Below, piece after piece: positions 39,388 to 47,756 of a DNA stretch of 64,000 nt (the stretch's first letter is position 1; each line of letters begins with the position of its first letter). This DNA is from Microbacterium enclense (GTDB lineage: Bacteria; Actinomycetota; Actinomycetes; Actinomycetales; Microbacteriaceae): NCBI GenBank assembly GCA_038182865.1, contig CP116226.1, forward strand, positions 62,001 through 126,000, in the 5' to 3' direction. The notes beneath the pieces were generated by a model. It made no database searches, was not told the origin of the DNA, and was given only the letters and a program-made list of their open reading frames with translations. The translations under genes were made by a program, and so were the position numbers.

Positions 39388-41900
39388 CGGCGCCCCTCCC
39401 ATGCGGTTCTCGCCAGAGCGAGAATCTCACGCCGCGACGCATCGGGAAGGTAGGCGCGGCCGACCGCAGCACCGATCGCGGGCAGCTGCAGCGGGTCGCG
39501 GTACGCGAGCGAGAGCTGGCGGTAGCGGGGACGGAACTTGCCTTTGAAGCGGAAGAGCGACGCGAAGCCGTACGCCGGTTCGAGCACTTCGGCGAGCCAG
39601 CGCAGCAGCGCCCGCAAGGGCGCAGGATCGCCGTCGGCGGGCTCGTCGGGGTCGTCCGCGAGAGGCGCGCCCGACAGGCTGAGCACCGTCGCACCCTCGG
39701 ACTGCAACTGCAGAGCCGCCTTCGCGATGAGGAACTCCATCATGCCGTTGGGCCCGTCGGTGCGGCGCCGCATGAAGTCGAGCGTCCATCCCGTCAGTTC
39801 CCCGTCGGTCCAGGTCGGCATCCAGCTCGTGACCGCCTCGATGCGGTCGTCGGGTCCGACGGCGAGGAGGAGGCGGACGTCGCGGTCGCGCAGCTCGTCG
39901 ATCGAGCCCAGGGTGAAACCCATCTCGGGGAGCGCACGATCCGCGACCCATTCCTCGTCGATCGCCGCGACCTGCGACGCCTGCGACACCGTCAACTCGT
40001 GCCAGCGCGTCCAGACCGCGGTGTGGCCCTCGCGCTCCGCGCGGGTGAGCGGCTGACGCACCTTCTGCCACGTCTTGCCGGCGAACGTGAGTCCGGGCAG
40101 GTCCATCACCGTCTCGACCCCGACGGGGATCTGCCGCCAGCCGAGCTCGGCGAGGTCGGCCGCGGTGTCGGCATGGATGCTGTAGAACGCCGGAATCCAC
40201 CCGTGCTCGACGCAGAAGTCGGTGAACGCGCGCAGAGCTTCGGGACGCCCGCCCGGTGGTGTCAGCGGATCGGCGACGGCCAGGGCCACGTCGCCGATGA
40301 GGCGGTACGCCACCGCGCTCTCCTTGTCCGACGACGACCAGTGCCGGTTGCCTTCCCACGTGCCCAGGAAGCCGAGGGTGTCGCCTCCGCGCCGTAGCAA
40401 GGTGCGGTAGAGCGTGTCGTCATCGGCATCCGGTCGCTGAACTCGGCGGTACAGCCACAGGATCGCCGCGATCACGATCGCCCAGAAGAGCACGCCCACC
40501 CACTGGTACGCGAAGAGGGCCGGACCGTGGTGCGGGAACGACGAGGCCCCGGGGTGGGTGTAACCGGGCGGGAGGAACCTCCGCAGCGTGATGCCCAGAA
40601 GGTCGAGAACCGAGAAGTCGCGATCGAACGAGCGGCGTCCGATCTCCTCGATGACGAAGAACGCCGTTCCGCACGCCACGAACGCCACGCCCGTGAGGAG
40701 GGCCACCGTCCGCGCGGCGCGCCGCGTGGCCCGCACGGGGAACCGGCGCCGCGCGACGACGAGCGCCGCCGCCAGCACGAGCGGGATGACGACGGATGCC
40801 AGAGCCCACAGCACGTACTCCGTGCCACTGCCGTCGACCCAGGGGTCGATGCGCAGACGGCCGTCCCACAGCGAGATGACGGGCATGAGCGCGGATGCCA
40901 CGAGCGTGAGCACCGCGAGCACGAGCGCCGCGCGGCGCCCCTGCCGCAGACCCCATGCCGCGACCAGCATGAGCACGAGGGGGACGATCGCCAGCAGCGC
41001 CGGGCCCAATCCCCGCGTCATCAGCAGGGCGATCTGTTCGTCGCAGACCGACTCCGCGACCTTGCCGCATCGCGCGAGCAGCTCGTCGTCGTACTGGGTG
41101 TACGCGTCGACCACGAGCGAGAGCGGTCCGCGCCCGCCGCCGCTCACCAGGGCGACGAGCGGCCCGCTGCCGACGACCGCCACCATCAGCGCGAGGAGCG
41201 TGCGGGTCTCGCGCGTCGAGCTGCGGTGCCACGATCGGCGCTCGATGCCGCGCGCCAGCCCCGCGCCCACGACGAGGCCGATGGTCGCGGTGATGAGGCG
41301 GTACCAGGAGTCGGCGTCACCGGCGTACAGGGCGAACAGCGACAGCAGGGCGAAGCCGACCAGCCGCAGACGACGGCGCCACAGGGTCAGGGCGAACGCG
41401 CTCGCGACCATCACCACACCCGCCAGGGGGGTCGTGGGATCGAGCACCGGCACTTCGGCGGCGACGATGGGGCGCAGGTCGGTCACCGACCACACCACGG
41501 TGTGCATCCCGATCCCCGCGAGGAGTCCGACGATCCCGATGACGAGGTACAGGATGCCGGTGCGCCGGGATCCGAGGAGTCGTTCTGCGGCGGCGAGCAC
41601 CGTCAGGGCGAGCACCACCGAGGTGATCGCATCCACGGGAGAGTCGGGGATGAACAGGGCCGTGACGATCGTCCACCAACGCCCGGACGCGAACGTCGCC
41701 AACGGGCCCGCACCCCAGACGAGAGCGTCCTCGCCCCAGAGCGACCCCGTCGCCGCGGCCGCGGCGGTGATGAGGATCGCGATGCACACGGCCACCGGGT
41801 TCGCGCGGACATACCGGTTCAGCGCAGCCGCGACGGCGCGCGGGCGCGCGCGCAGACGCGCGAGGCCGCGTGGGGCGGTGGGGGGTGGGGCGTCGGACAT
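39384..41900 (-). CDS. mprF: MprF-type aminoacyl-phosphatidylglycerol synthase
   Basis: An 838-residue membrane enzyme. The N-terminal part (about 30-250) looks rhomboid-like (GRWWTIVTALFIPDSP), more helices follow to about 480, and the C-terminal DUF2156 transferase domain (about 500-830) carries SDKESAVAYRLIGDVALAVADP, SWMPTW and TGWTLDFMRRRTDGPNGMME. It transfers an amino acid from tRNA to phosphatidylglycerol, lowering surface charge and giving resistance to cationic peptides. The amino acid (Lys, Ala or other) cannot be read. A TAGCCT box lies 8 nt before the ATG. Operon with the esterase downstream. Confidence 0.9.
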   Translation of the reverse strand: MSDAPPPTAPRGLARLRARPRAVAAALNRYVRANPVAVCIAILITAAAAATGSLWGEDALVWGAGPLATFASGRWWTIVTALFIPDSPVDAITSVVLALTVLAAAERLLGSRRTGILYLVIGIVGLLAGIGMHTVVWSVTDLRPIVAAEVPVLDPTTPLAGVVMVASAFALTLWRRRLRLVGFALLSLFALYAGDADSWYRLITATIGLVVGAGLARGIERRSWHRSSTRETRTLLALMVAVVGSGPLVALVSGGGRGPLSLVVDAYTQYDDELLARCGKVAESVCDEQIALLMTRGLGPALLAIVPLVLMLVAAWGLRQGRRAALVLAVLTLVASALMPVISLWDGRLRIDPWVDGSGTEYVLWALASVVIPLVLAAALVVARRRFPVRATRRAARTVALLTGVAFVACGTAFFVIEEIGRRSFDRDFSVLDLLGITLRRFLPPGYTHPGASSFPHHGPALFAYQWVGVLFWAIVIAAILWLYRRVQRPDADDDTLYRTLLRRGGDTLGFLGTWEGNRHWSSSDKESAVAYRLIGDVALAVADPLTPPGGRPEALRAFTDFCVEHGWIPAFYSIHADTAADLAELGWRQIPVGVETVMDLPGLTFAGKTWQKVRQPLTRAEREGHTAVWTRWHELTVSQASQVAAIDEEWVADRALPEMGFTLGSIDELRDRDVRLLLAVGPDDRIEAVTSWMPTWTDGELTGWTLDFMRRRTDGPNGMMEFLIAKAALQLQSEGATVLSLSGAPLADDPDEPADGDPAPLRALLRWLAEVLEPAYGFASLFRFKGKFRPRYRQLSLAYRDPLQLPAIGAAVGRAYLPDASRREILALARTAWEGRR

Positions 41901-41908
41901 CGGGGAGG

Positions 41909-41914
41909 AGGCTA
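41909..41914 (-). promoter_or_regulatory. -10 box TAGCCT, 8 nt before mprF
   Basis: TAGCCT on the minus strand, followed by 8 C-rich nt and the ATG at 41900; no ribosome site between. Confidence 0.4.
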
Positions 41915-41938
41915 CGGGGTGACCCTATGAGAAACGGG

Positions 41939-43249
41939 TCAGTACCAGATGTCCAGTAGCGGAGTCGTCTCGGGCACGAAGGCGCGGTCGACGGCCGCGA
42001 GGCTCTCAGTCGACCCCCGGACCAGTCCGGCCGCGGCGAGCTCGCTCGCGCGCACGCCGCCGAGCAGGATCGATCCCAGGGCGTTGACCGACATCTCCAG
42101 GTCGGCGGCGCGGTCCGCGGTGGCCGTCTCGACGACCGCTTCGCCGCTCTCGTCGACGCGCACGCTCCACGCCCCCTCGGCGAACCCGAGGGGGTCGTCG
42201 ACCTGCACCACGACGTCGAGCGCGTGCGTGTAGCGCCGAGACGTCAACGCCCCCGGCACATCGAGCACGCGCAGCCAGTGATGGTCGGTGAGAGTGGCGG
42301 TCACCGCGCGGCGGTCGCTGACCATCCACTGGACCGGAGGGACGGTCGGCTGCAGCGACGCGGTGACCTTGCCCACGAGGTCGTGCTCGATGGCGAAGCG
42401 CCAGAGGGCGGCGGCGGCCTCATCGCCGTCGGCGAAAAGCGCTCGCACGTTCAGCTCGTGCGCGGAGTAGTCGTCGTGGGGCCCGGAATCCAGCGTGTAG
42501 ACCAGGATGCCGCGCTCCTCACCGTCGACATCGCGATACGACACCGCCCGGACCTTCTTCGCGTCCTTCTCATCCGGGGTGAGCCCGGCGACGCCGCGCC
42601 AGCGCCCTTCCCACCCGGGGACGGAGCCCGGGCGCCGCACCCGTACGCGCTCGTGGACGCCGCGGAGACGCTCCGGCAGGCTCTCGCGGGAGACGAAGTC
42701 GAGTCGGCCGGGGGCCACGGGACCGCTCCACCGCGCGCGCCGCGTGTCGATCACGACGTCCGACGCCCACGCCGCCGGGGAGAAGCCCCAGCGGCCGTAG
42801 ATGGTGGCCTCGGTCACCGTGAGGCCGGCCAACGGGAAGCCCGCGGCCGCGGCGGTCCGCAGTTCGCCGGTGAGCATGGCCCGGGCGATCCCGCGGCGGC
42901 GGTGCGTGGGAGACACCGTCACGGCGCTGATCGACCACAACGGGACCGTGCGCCCCGGAGAGACGGTCAGCTCGGTCGCCCACGAATCGACCGTGGCCAC
43001 CGGGGTGCCGGGGGCCACGGCGTCGCGGTCGAAGACACCGGTCAGGCGCCGCGGCGTCAGCGCCCGGCGAGCGCTCTCGATCTCGTCCGCCGAGGGGTCC
43101 TCGCCGAGGAACCCTCGAACGACCGCACGGAGGAACGGCTCGAACGCCGCGTCGTCTGCGGAGACCGCGACGTAGTCGAGGCCCGAGGCCTGCAGGTCGG
43201 CGGCGGAGGTGGCATCCAGGGGAAGAGAGCGCGTATCGGACATGACCAT
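41939..43249 (-). CDS. Eis-like GNAT acetyltransferase
   Basis: A 436-residue protein with the three-part Eis architecture: N-terminal GNAT (about 25-165) with the acetyl-CoA loop VSPTHRRRGIARAML and AIYGRWGFSPA-type segment (TEATIYGRWGFSPAA), a second degenerate GNAT fold, and an SCP2-like C-terminal domain (about 330-436). The C terminus ends LLDIWY, an aromatic carboxylate end that in Eis forms part of the active site. Eis enzymes acetylate aminoglycosides at several positions and also protein or peptide lysines. A TAGGCT box lies 6 nt before the ATG. It is followed 38 bp later by mprF, also a resistance-type gene. Confidence 0.88.
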   Translation of the reverse strand: MVMSDTRSLPLDATSAADLQASGLDYVAVSADDAAFEPFLRAVVRGFLGEDPSADEIESARRALTPRRLTGVFDRDAVAPGTPVATVDSWATELTVSPGRTVPLWSISAVTVSPTHRRRGIARAMLTGELRTAAAAGFPLAGLTVTEATIYGRWGFSPAAWASDVVIDTRRARWSGPVAPGRLDFVSRESLPERLRGVHERVRVRRPGSVPGWEGRWRGVAGLTPDEKDAKKVRAVSYRDVDGEERGILVYTLDSGPHDDYSAHELNVRALFADGDEAAAALWRFAIEHDLVGKVTASLQPTVPPVQWMVSDRRAVTATLTDHHWLRVLDVPGALTSRRYTHALDVVVQVDDPLGFAEGAWSVRVDESGEAVVETATADRAADLEMSVNALGSILLGGVRASELAAAGLVRGSTESLAAVDRAFVPETTPLLDIWY

Positions 43250-43255
43250 GCCCCC

Positions 43256-43261
43256 AGCCTA
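43256..43261 (-). promoter_or_regulatory. -10 box TAGGCT, 6 nt before Eis-like gene
   Basis: TAGGCT, then GGGGGC, then the ATG at 43249. This box also decides for 43249 over the second ATG at 43243. Confidence 0.5.
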
Positions 43262-43293
43262 CGGACCGGCGGTGAACCGCGGGGGAAAGGTCC

Positions 43294-43311
43294 GGGCGCC
43301 CGTCGGCGCCC
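43294..43311 (-). terminator. Hairpin after rsrA
   Basis: GGGCGCC, loop of 4 nt and GGCGCCC (43294-43311) lie 8 bp beyond the rsrA stop; on the minus strand a pyrimidine-rich CTTTCCCCC follows shortly after. Confidence 0.65.
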
Positions 43312-43318
43312 GCCCGGG

Positions 43319-43561
43319 TCAGTGGACGGCTTGGACCGAACGCAGGCGCGCGAGCACCTGGTCGCGCAGTTCTTCGGGAGCGGTCTCCTTGCACGCGCGC
43401 GCCACCACCTCGGTCAGCGTCCGCGCCACGAGCGCCTCGTCCTGACACTCGGGGCAGTTCTCGAGGTGCTCCCGAATGTCATGGTGCTGGGTCTTGCAGA
43501 CCTCGTTCCGGAGGTACTCCTCCAAGTCGCGCCGTGCCTGGTCGCAGCCGCAGTCGCTCAT
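43319..43561 (-). CDS. rsrA: Zinc anti-sigma factor RsrA
   Basis: An 80-residue ZAS-family anti-sigma factor. The zinc/redox motif is H32-x3-C36-x2-C39 (HLENCPEC), with extra cysteines at 4, 6 and 22. Oxidation forms a disulfide, releases zinc and frees the sigma factor. Its ATG overlaps the sigR stop as ATGA (43558-43561), the usual arrangement that balances sigma and anti-sigma levels. Orthologous to RshA (Rv3221A region) in mycobacteria. Confidence 0.92.
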   Translation of the reverse strand: MSDCGCDQARRDLEEYLRNEVCKTQHHDIREHLENCPECQDEALVARTLTEVVARACKETAPEELRDQVLARLRSVQAVH

Positions 43562-44244
43562 TTCTTCTCTCCCGTCGCGGCCTGGAAGCCGCGTTCCTTG
43601 GCGTAGTCCGACAGCAGATCGCGCAGCAGTCGCCGGCCGCGGTGCAGACGACTCATCACGGTCCCGATCGGCGTCTTCATGATGTCGGCGATCTCTTGGT
43701 AGGCGAAGCCCTCCACGTCGGCGAGGTACACCGCCAGACGGAAGTCTTCGGGGATCGACTGCAGCGCGTCCTTCACCACCGACGCGGGCATGTGGTCGAT
43801 GGCCTCGGCCTCCGCCGAGCGGGCGCTGGTCGCCGTCGTCGACTCCGCGCCGCCGAGCTGCCAGTCCTCGAGGTCGTCGATGGCGCTCTGGTACGGCTCG
43901 CGCTGCTTCTTGCGATACGTGTTGATGTACGTGTTCGTGAGGATGCGGTACAGCCACGCCTTCAGGTTCGTGCCCTGGGTGAACGTCGCCCACGAGCCGT
44001 AAGCCTTCACGAACGTCTCTTGCACCAGATCGGCGGCGTCCGCCGGGTTGCGCGTCATGCGCATGGCCGCCGCGTACAGCTGGTCCATGAAGGGCAGGGC
44101 CTGCTCTTCGAACTGTGCGCGGGGCTCCGCCACCGGCGGGAGGGTCTCTGCCGTGTCGTCCATTGCACGCCAGTCTACGTCCGGCGTGTCGCCGACGATC
44201 AGGAGTGCCTGTCCGACGCCGGAGCGCTCGAGAAGTGCGGTCAC
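43558..44244 (-). CDS. sigR: ECF sigma factor SigR/SigH, thiol-oxidative stress
   Basis: A 228-residue group 4 sigma factor. Region 2: MDQLYAAAMRMTRNPADAADLVQETFVKAYGSW and WLYRILTNTYINTYRK; region 4: FRLAVYLADVEGFAYQEIADIM and GTVMSRLHRGRRLLRDLL. I place the start at GTG 44244 because GAAAGGGGA stands 8 nt upstream, while the internal ATG at 44163 (201-residue form) has no ribosome site. The extra 27 residues recall the longer SigR' form known in Streptomyces. A matching SigR promoter lies just upstream, so the gene is autoregulated. It controls thioredoxin and related genes in relatives. Confidence 0.93.
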   Translation of the reverse strand: MTALLERSGVGQALLIVGDTPDVDWRAMDDTAETLPPVAEPRAQFEEQALPFMDQLYAAAMRMTRNPADAADLVQETFVKAYGSWATFTQGTNLKAWLYRILTNTYINTYRKKQREPYQSAIDDLEDWQLGGAESTTATSARSAEAEAIDHMPASVVKDALQSIPEDFRLAVYLADVEGFAYQEIADIMKTPIGTVMSRLHRGRRLLRDLLSDYAKERGFQAATGEKK

Positions 44245-44261
44245 GTGTCGTCCCCTTTCAG

Positions 44262-44267
44262 TAGGCT
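44262..44267 (+). promoter_or_regulatory. -10 box TAGGCT, 8 nt before aroA
   Basis: TAGGCT is 8 nt before the aroA ATG at 44276, again without a ribosome site. It lies next to the -10 element of the opposing sigR promoter. Confidence 0.5.
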
Positions 44268-44270
44268 TAG

Positions 44271-44297
44271 AACCGATGACTGGTCTCGGGTATTCCC
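44271..44297 (-). promoter_or_regulatory. SigR-dependent promoter of sigR (GGGAAT-N18-GTT)
   Basis: On the minus strand GGGAAT (complement of 44292-44297), exactly 18 nt, then GTT (complement of 44271-44273). This is the consensus for SigR/SigH-class sigma factors. Transcription would start near 44264, about 20 nt before the GTG of sigR. The element covers the aroA start codon and its first seven codons. Confidence 0.85.
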
Positions 44298-45625
44298 CCT
44301 CTTCCGCCACTCCCCGTGGGCGGTGGGACGCGCCCGTCGCCGAGGGTGCCGTCGAGGCGACGGTCACGGTCCCCGGCTCCAAGTCGCTCACCAACCGCGA
44401 ACTCGTGCTCGCCGCGATCGCCGACGGCCCAGGCATGCTCCACGCTCCGCTGCACTCGGACGATTCGGTGCGCATGGTCGAGTCCCTGCGCACGCTGGGC
44501 GTGGGAATCGAAGAGATCCCCGCCGACTCCCCGTTCGGTCCCGACCTCCTCGTGACGCCCCCGGCATCGTTCCAGGGCGGTGTGACGGTCGACTGCGGGC
44601 AAGCCGGCACCGTCATGCGCTTCGTCGCACCGCTCGCCGGGTTCGCGCGCGGCGATGTCGCGATCACGGCCCATGAGAGCGCCCTGCACCGCCCCATGGG
44701 AGCCATGATCTCCGCGTTGCGCGACGTCGGCGTCGACATCGACGACGGTGGGCATTGGGCCCTGCCGTTCACGGTGCGCGGCCACGGTCACGTCCGCGGC
44801 GGCGAGGTCGACATCGACGCGAGCCAGTCGAGCCAGTTCGTCTCCGGGCTCCTGCTCGCTGCCCCGCGCTTCGACGTCGGTCTGCACCTGCGCCACGTCG
44901 GTTCGCGTCTGCCCAGCGTGCCGCACATCGACATGACCGTCGAAGCGATGGCGCACCGCGGCATCCACGTCGAGCGTCCTGCGGTCGGCGAATGGATCGT
45001 GCCCGCCGGGCCGCTGCGCGCGAAAGACGTGGCGATCGAGCCCGACCTCTCCAACGCTGCACCCTTCCTGGCCGCGGCGATGGTGACCGGCGGATCGGTG
45101 ACCGTCACCGGGTGGCCGCTGCACAGCACTCAGCCCGGCGCACTCCTGGTCGACATCCTCGCCGAGATGGGAGCCCGCGTCACCCGCCGCGGCGGCGCCC
45201 TCACGGTCGCCGCCGGCGAGCGCATCGTGGGCCTCGAACTCGATCTGTCGGCGGCGGGCGAGCTCGCGCCGACCCTGTTCGGTCTCGCGGCCTTCGCCGA
45301 CGGGCCGACGACGCTGCACGGCATCGGCCACATCCGCGGCCACGAGACCGATCGCATCGCCGCCCTCGTCGGTAACCTGCGCTCGCTCGGCGGAGAGGCG
45401 CACGAGCTGGACGACGGCATCCGGATCGTCCCACAGCCCCTGCGCGGCGGCGAGTGGAAAGCGCATCACGACCACCGCCTCGCGACCACGGGCGCGCTGA
45501 TCGGACTCCGTGTCCCCGGGGTCGAGGTCGACGACATCGGCACGACGGCCAAGACCCTCCCCCAGTTCGCCGGTCTGTGGCGCACGATGCTGGGCCTCGA
45601 CGAGGCGCCGGATGCCACGCGCTGA
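44276..45625 (+). CDS. aroA: 3-phosphoshikimate 1-carboxyvinyltransferase (EPSP synthase)
   Basis: A 449-residue enzyme of the shikimate pathway joining shikimate 3-phosphate and phosphoenolpyruvate. Signatures: TVPGSKSLTNRELVLAAIAD near the N terminus, DCGQAGTVMRF with the PEP-binding Gly-Thr, LHRPMGAMI, and DHRLATTGALIGLR near the C terminus. The N-terminal 25 residues are poorly conserved-looking, in agreement with the start being squeezed over the sigR promoter. Divergent from sigR; followed 15 bp later by rsgA, as in mycobacteria. Confidence 0.95.
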   Translation: MTGLGYSPSSATPRGRWDAPVAEGAVEATVTVPGSKSLTNRELVLAAIADGPGMLHAPLHSDDSVRMVESLRTLGVGIEEIPADSPFGPDLLVTPPASFQGGVTVDCGQAGTVMRFVAPLAGFARGDVAITAHESALHRPMGAMISALRDVGVDIDDGGHWALPFTVRGHGHVRGGEVDIDASQSSQFVSGLLLAAPRFDVGLHLRHVGSRLPSVPHIDMTVEAMAHRGIHVERPAVGEWIVPAGPLRAKDVAIEPDLSNAAPFLAAAMVTGGSVTVTGWPLHSTQPGALLVDILAEMGARVTRRGGALTVAAGERIVGLELDLSAAGELAPTLFGLAAFADGPTTLHGIGHIRGHETDRIAALVGNLRSLGGEAHELDDGIRIVPQPLRGGEWKAHHDHRLATTGALIGLRVPGVEVDDIGTTAKTLPQFAGLWRTMLGLDEAPDATR

Positions 45626-45640
45626 CGCCGGGGCCCGCGC

Positions 45641-46699
45641 ATGAGCTGGCTCGACGACGGTGACGACGACGACCTCGAGTACGACGAGTCGTCGATCCGG
45701 GTCCGCCCGAATCCCAAGGCGAACCGCCCGCGCACCAAGCGGCGGCCCGCGCACGCCGACGCACGGATCGCCCGTGTGCTGGGGGTGGACCGCGGCCGCT
45801 ACACGGTGCTCCTCGACGAGGACGAGCCGACCGAACGCCGCATCCTCGCCACCCGCGCCCGCGAACTGCGCAAGCAGCCGATCGTCAACGGAGACCGGGC
45901 TCGCGTCGTCGGCGACCTCTCGGGGGACGAGGGGACGCTGGCCCGCATCGTCGGGATCGAGGAGCGCACGTCGCTGCTGCGGCGCAGTGCCGACGACACC
46001 GATCAGGTCGAGCGCGTGATCGTGGCGAACGCCGACCAGATGCTCATCGTGGTCGCCGCGGCCGACCCCGAGCCGCGCGAGCGGCTCGTCGACCGCTACC
46101 TCGTCGCGGCGCTGGATGCCGGCATCCGTCCTCTTCTCGTGGTGACGAAGACCGATCTCGCCGACCCCACCGAGTTCCTCGCGCATTTCGACGGGATCGA
46201 CCTGCGCGTGTTCACCAGCGCGCAGGGAGCCATGCCGCTCGAAGAGATCGGCGAGGCGATCGCCGGACATTCGACGGTCTTCGTCGGGCACTCCGGGGTG
46301 GGGAAGTCGACGTTGGTCAACGCGCTCACCGGCTCGGAGCGCGCCATCGGGCACGTCAACGTCGTCACCGGCCGGGGACGCCACACCTCGTCGTCGGCGG
46401 TGTCGCTGCGCTACCGGGGCCCTGCGGGGTCAGGCTGGGTGATCGACACTCCGGGGGTACGCTCGTTCGGCCTCGGGCACGTCGACCCCGCCCACGTGCT
46501 CGGCGCCTTCACCGACCTCGCCGAGGCCGCAGAGGATTGCCCCCGCGGTTGCACCCACCTTCCGGACGCCCCCGACTGTGCGATCGCCGAAGCCGTGGCG
46601 TCCGGTCGCCTCGGTCCGGGTGCCGCCGCCCGTCTCGACTCGCTGCATCGCCTGCTGACCACGTTCCAGTCGATCGAGCGTTCTAGGCTGGAGGGGTGA
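45641..46699 (+). CDS. rsgA: Ribosome small subunit-dependent GTPase A
   Basis: A 352-residue circularly permuted GTPase that aids 30S subunit maturation. An acidic/basic N-terminal tail (about 1-40) leads to an OB fold, then G motifs in the permuted order: VTKTDL (G4), FTSAQG (G5), GHSGVGKST (G1), and DTPGVRSFGL (G3). The C-terminal zinc site is EDCPRGCTHLPDAPDC with Cys/Cys/His/Cys. ATG 45641 has a weak ribosome site and lies 15 bp from aroA, so it is probably cotranscribed. The bcp start overlaps its stop by 4 bp. Confidence 0.95.
   Translation: MSWLDDGDDDDLEYDESSIRVRPNPKANRPRTKRRPAHADARIARVLGVDRGRYTVLLDEDEPTERRILATRARELRKQPIVNGDRARVVGDLSGDEGTLARIVGIEERTSLLRRSADDTDQVERVIVANADQMLIVVAAADPEPRERLVDRYLVAALDAGIRPLLVVTKTDLADPTEFLAHFDGIDLRVFTSAQGAMPLEEIGEAIAGHSTVFVGHSGVGKSTLVNALTGSERAIGHVNVVTGRGRHTSSSAVSLRYRGPAGSGWVIDTPGVRSFGLGHVDPAHVLGAFTDLAEAAEDCPRGCTHLPDAPDCAIAEAVASGRLGPGAAARLDSLHRLLTTFQSIERSRLEG
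46684..46689 (+). promoter_or_regulatory. Internal -10 box TAGGCT, 6 nt before bcp
   Basis: TAGGCT lies inside the last codons of rsgA, six nt (GGAGGG) before the GTG at 46696. The gap doubles as a ribosome site, so bcp could be made both from the operon message and from its own leaderless-like transcript. Confidence 0.4.
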
Positions 46700-47166
46700 C
46701 GAACCTCGCGAAGGGCGACACCGCCCCTGACTTCACTCTGCTCGACCAAGATGAGCACCCCGTCTCGCTGAGCGACTTCCGCGGTCGCCGCGTGATCGTG
46801 TACTTCTACCCGGCGGCGCAGACCCCGGGATGCACCACGCAGGCCTGCGACTTCCGCGACAGCCTCGCCTCGCTCCAGGGCGCGGGATACACCGTGCTCG
46901 GCGTCTCGCGCGACGCGCCCGAGAAGCTGCGCGCCTTCCGCGACAGCGACGGCCTGACCTTCCCGCTGTTGAGCAACGCCGATCACGCGGTACACGAGGC
47001 CTACGGCGCGTGGGGCGAGAAGCAGAACTACGGCAAGACCGTGACCGGCGTGCTGCGCTCGACCTTCGTCATCGACGAAGAGGGCCGGATCGTCGAGGCG
47101 CAGTACAACGTCAAGGCCACCGGGCACGTCGCGCGCCTGCGCAAGGCCCTCGGTCTCGCCGCCTGA
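46696..47166 (+). CDS. bcp: Thioredoxin-dependent peroxiredoxin (BCP/PrxQ)
   Basis: A 156-residue atypical 2-Cys peroxiredoxin that reduces peroxides. Peroxidatic and resolving cysteines lie five residues apart in TPGCTTQACDFRD, the PrxQ pattern; the catalytic Thr and the later Arg (GVLRSTFVID) are present. GTG 46696 overlaps the rsgA stop as GTGA and has GGAGGGG as ribosome site. Third gene of the aroA-rsgA-bcp unit; its peroxide role sits logically beside sigR-rsrA. Confidence 0.95.
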   Translation: MTNLAKGDTAPDFTLLDQDEHPVSLSDFRGRRVIVYFYPAAQTPGCTTQACDFRDSLASLQGAGYTVLGVSRDAPEKLRAFRDSDGLTFPLLSNADHAVHEAYGAWGEKQNYGKTVTGVLRSTFVIDEEGRIVEAQYNVKATGHVARLRKALGLAA

Positions 47167-47177
47167 CACCGCGAGAC

Positions 47178-47209
47178 GGCCCCGCCCCGCGCTCCGCGGT
47201 GGCGGGGTC
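47178..47209 (+). terminator. aroA-rsgA-bcp terminator
   Basis: GGCCCCGCC (47178-47186) pairs with GGCGGGGTC (47201-47209, one G-U), with an inner CCGCG-CTC-CGCGG hairpin; TTCCCGTTT follows. Confidence 0.7.
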
Positions 47210-47292
47210 TTCCCGTTTGCGCGGTGCGCTGCACCTCGCAGCAGGGATGCGGTGACGCCGGTGAGCGGGCTGCGCGGCCGGGCAGTGGCGCG

Positions 47293-47673
47293 TCAGGTGT
47301 CGTCGCGATGTCGCGGCGCTGCGGCGCGCACGGCGAGCACGAGGAGCACGAGTCCGACGACGGCGGGGGCGGCGATCAGCAGCGCGACGGCGGGTGCGGC
47401 CCACTCCCCCGTGATCGCGCCGAGCGCGACCGACAGGATCAGCAATTGCGTCACGATCCCGCCCGAGCGTCCGGCCGACACGCCGCGCGCGGTCGCGACA
47501 CCGAAAGCACCGACGATGGCAGCGCCGATCACCGTGAGCACGATCAGCGCGATGGAGCTGACGACCGAGTCGGTGTCACCGCCGATCAGTGCCACGACCT
47601 GCCAGCCGGCGAGGGCCAGGATGCCGATGGCCTCCAGGGCGAGAATGAGGGCGGCCGAGAGGCGAACAGGCAT
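47293..47673 (-). CDS. Small four-helix membrane protein
   Basis: A 126-residue hydrophobic protein with four predicted helices (ALILALEAIGILALAGWQVVAL, SSIALIVLTVIGAAIVGAFG, TQLLILSVALGAITGEW, VALLIAAPAVVGLVLLVLAV). No enzymatic motif. ATG 47673 follows GAAGGAAGGG-type sequence; the open frame above it is not protein-like. It is convergent with bcp and divergent from whiB1. Similar small membrane proteins are common and uncharacterised in Actinobacteria. Confidence 0.75.
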   Translation of the reverse strand: MPVRLSAALILALEAIGILALAGWQVVALIGGDTDSVVSSIALIVLTVIGAAIVGAFGVATARGVSAGRSGGIVTQLLILSVALGAITGEWAAPAVALLIAAPAVVGLVLLVLAVRAAAPRHRDDT

Positions 47674-47756
47674 GGAAAAGGCCCTTCCTTCGGACACCTC
47701 CGCGCCGTTACGTTTTGGAAACCTGCCGGTTACCTCTTGATCGCGCGGAATCGCTA

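Noticed and set aside
44048..44275. Upstream extension of the aroA frame
   Set aside because: It is antisense to sigR and not conserved-looking; the -10 box TAGGCT at 44262-44267 and the EPSP synthase N terminus fit ATG 44276.
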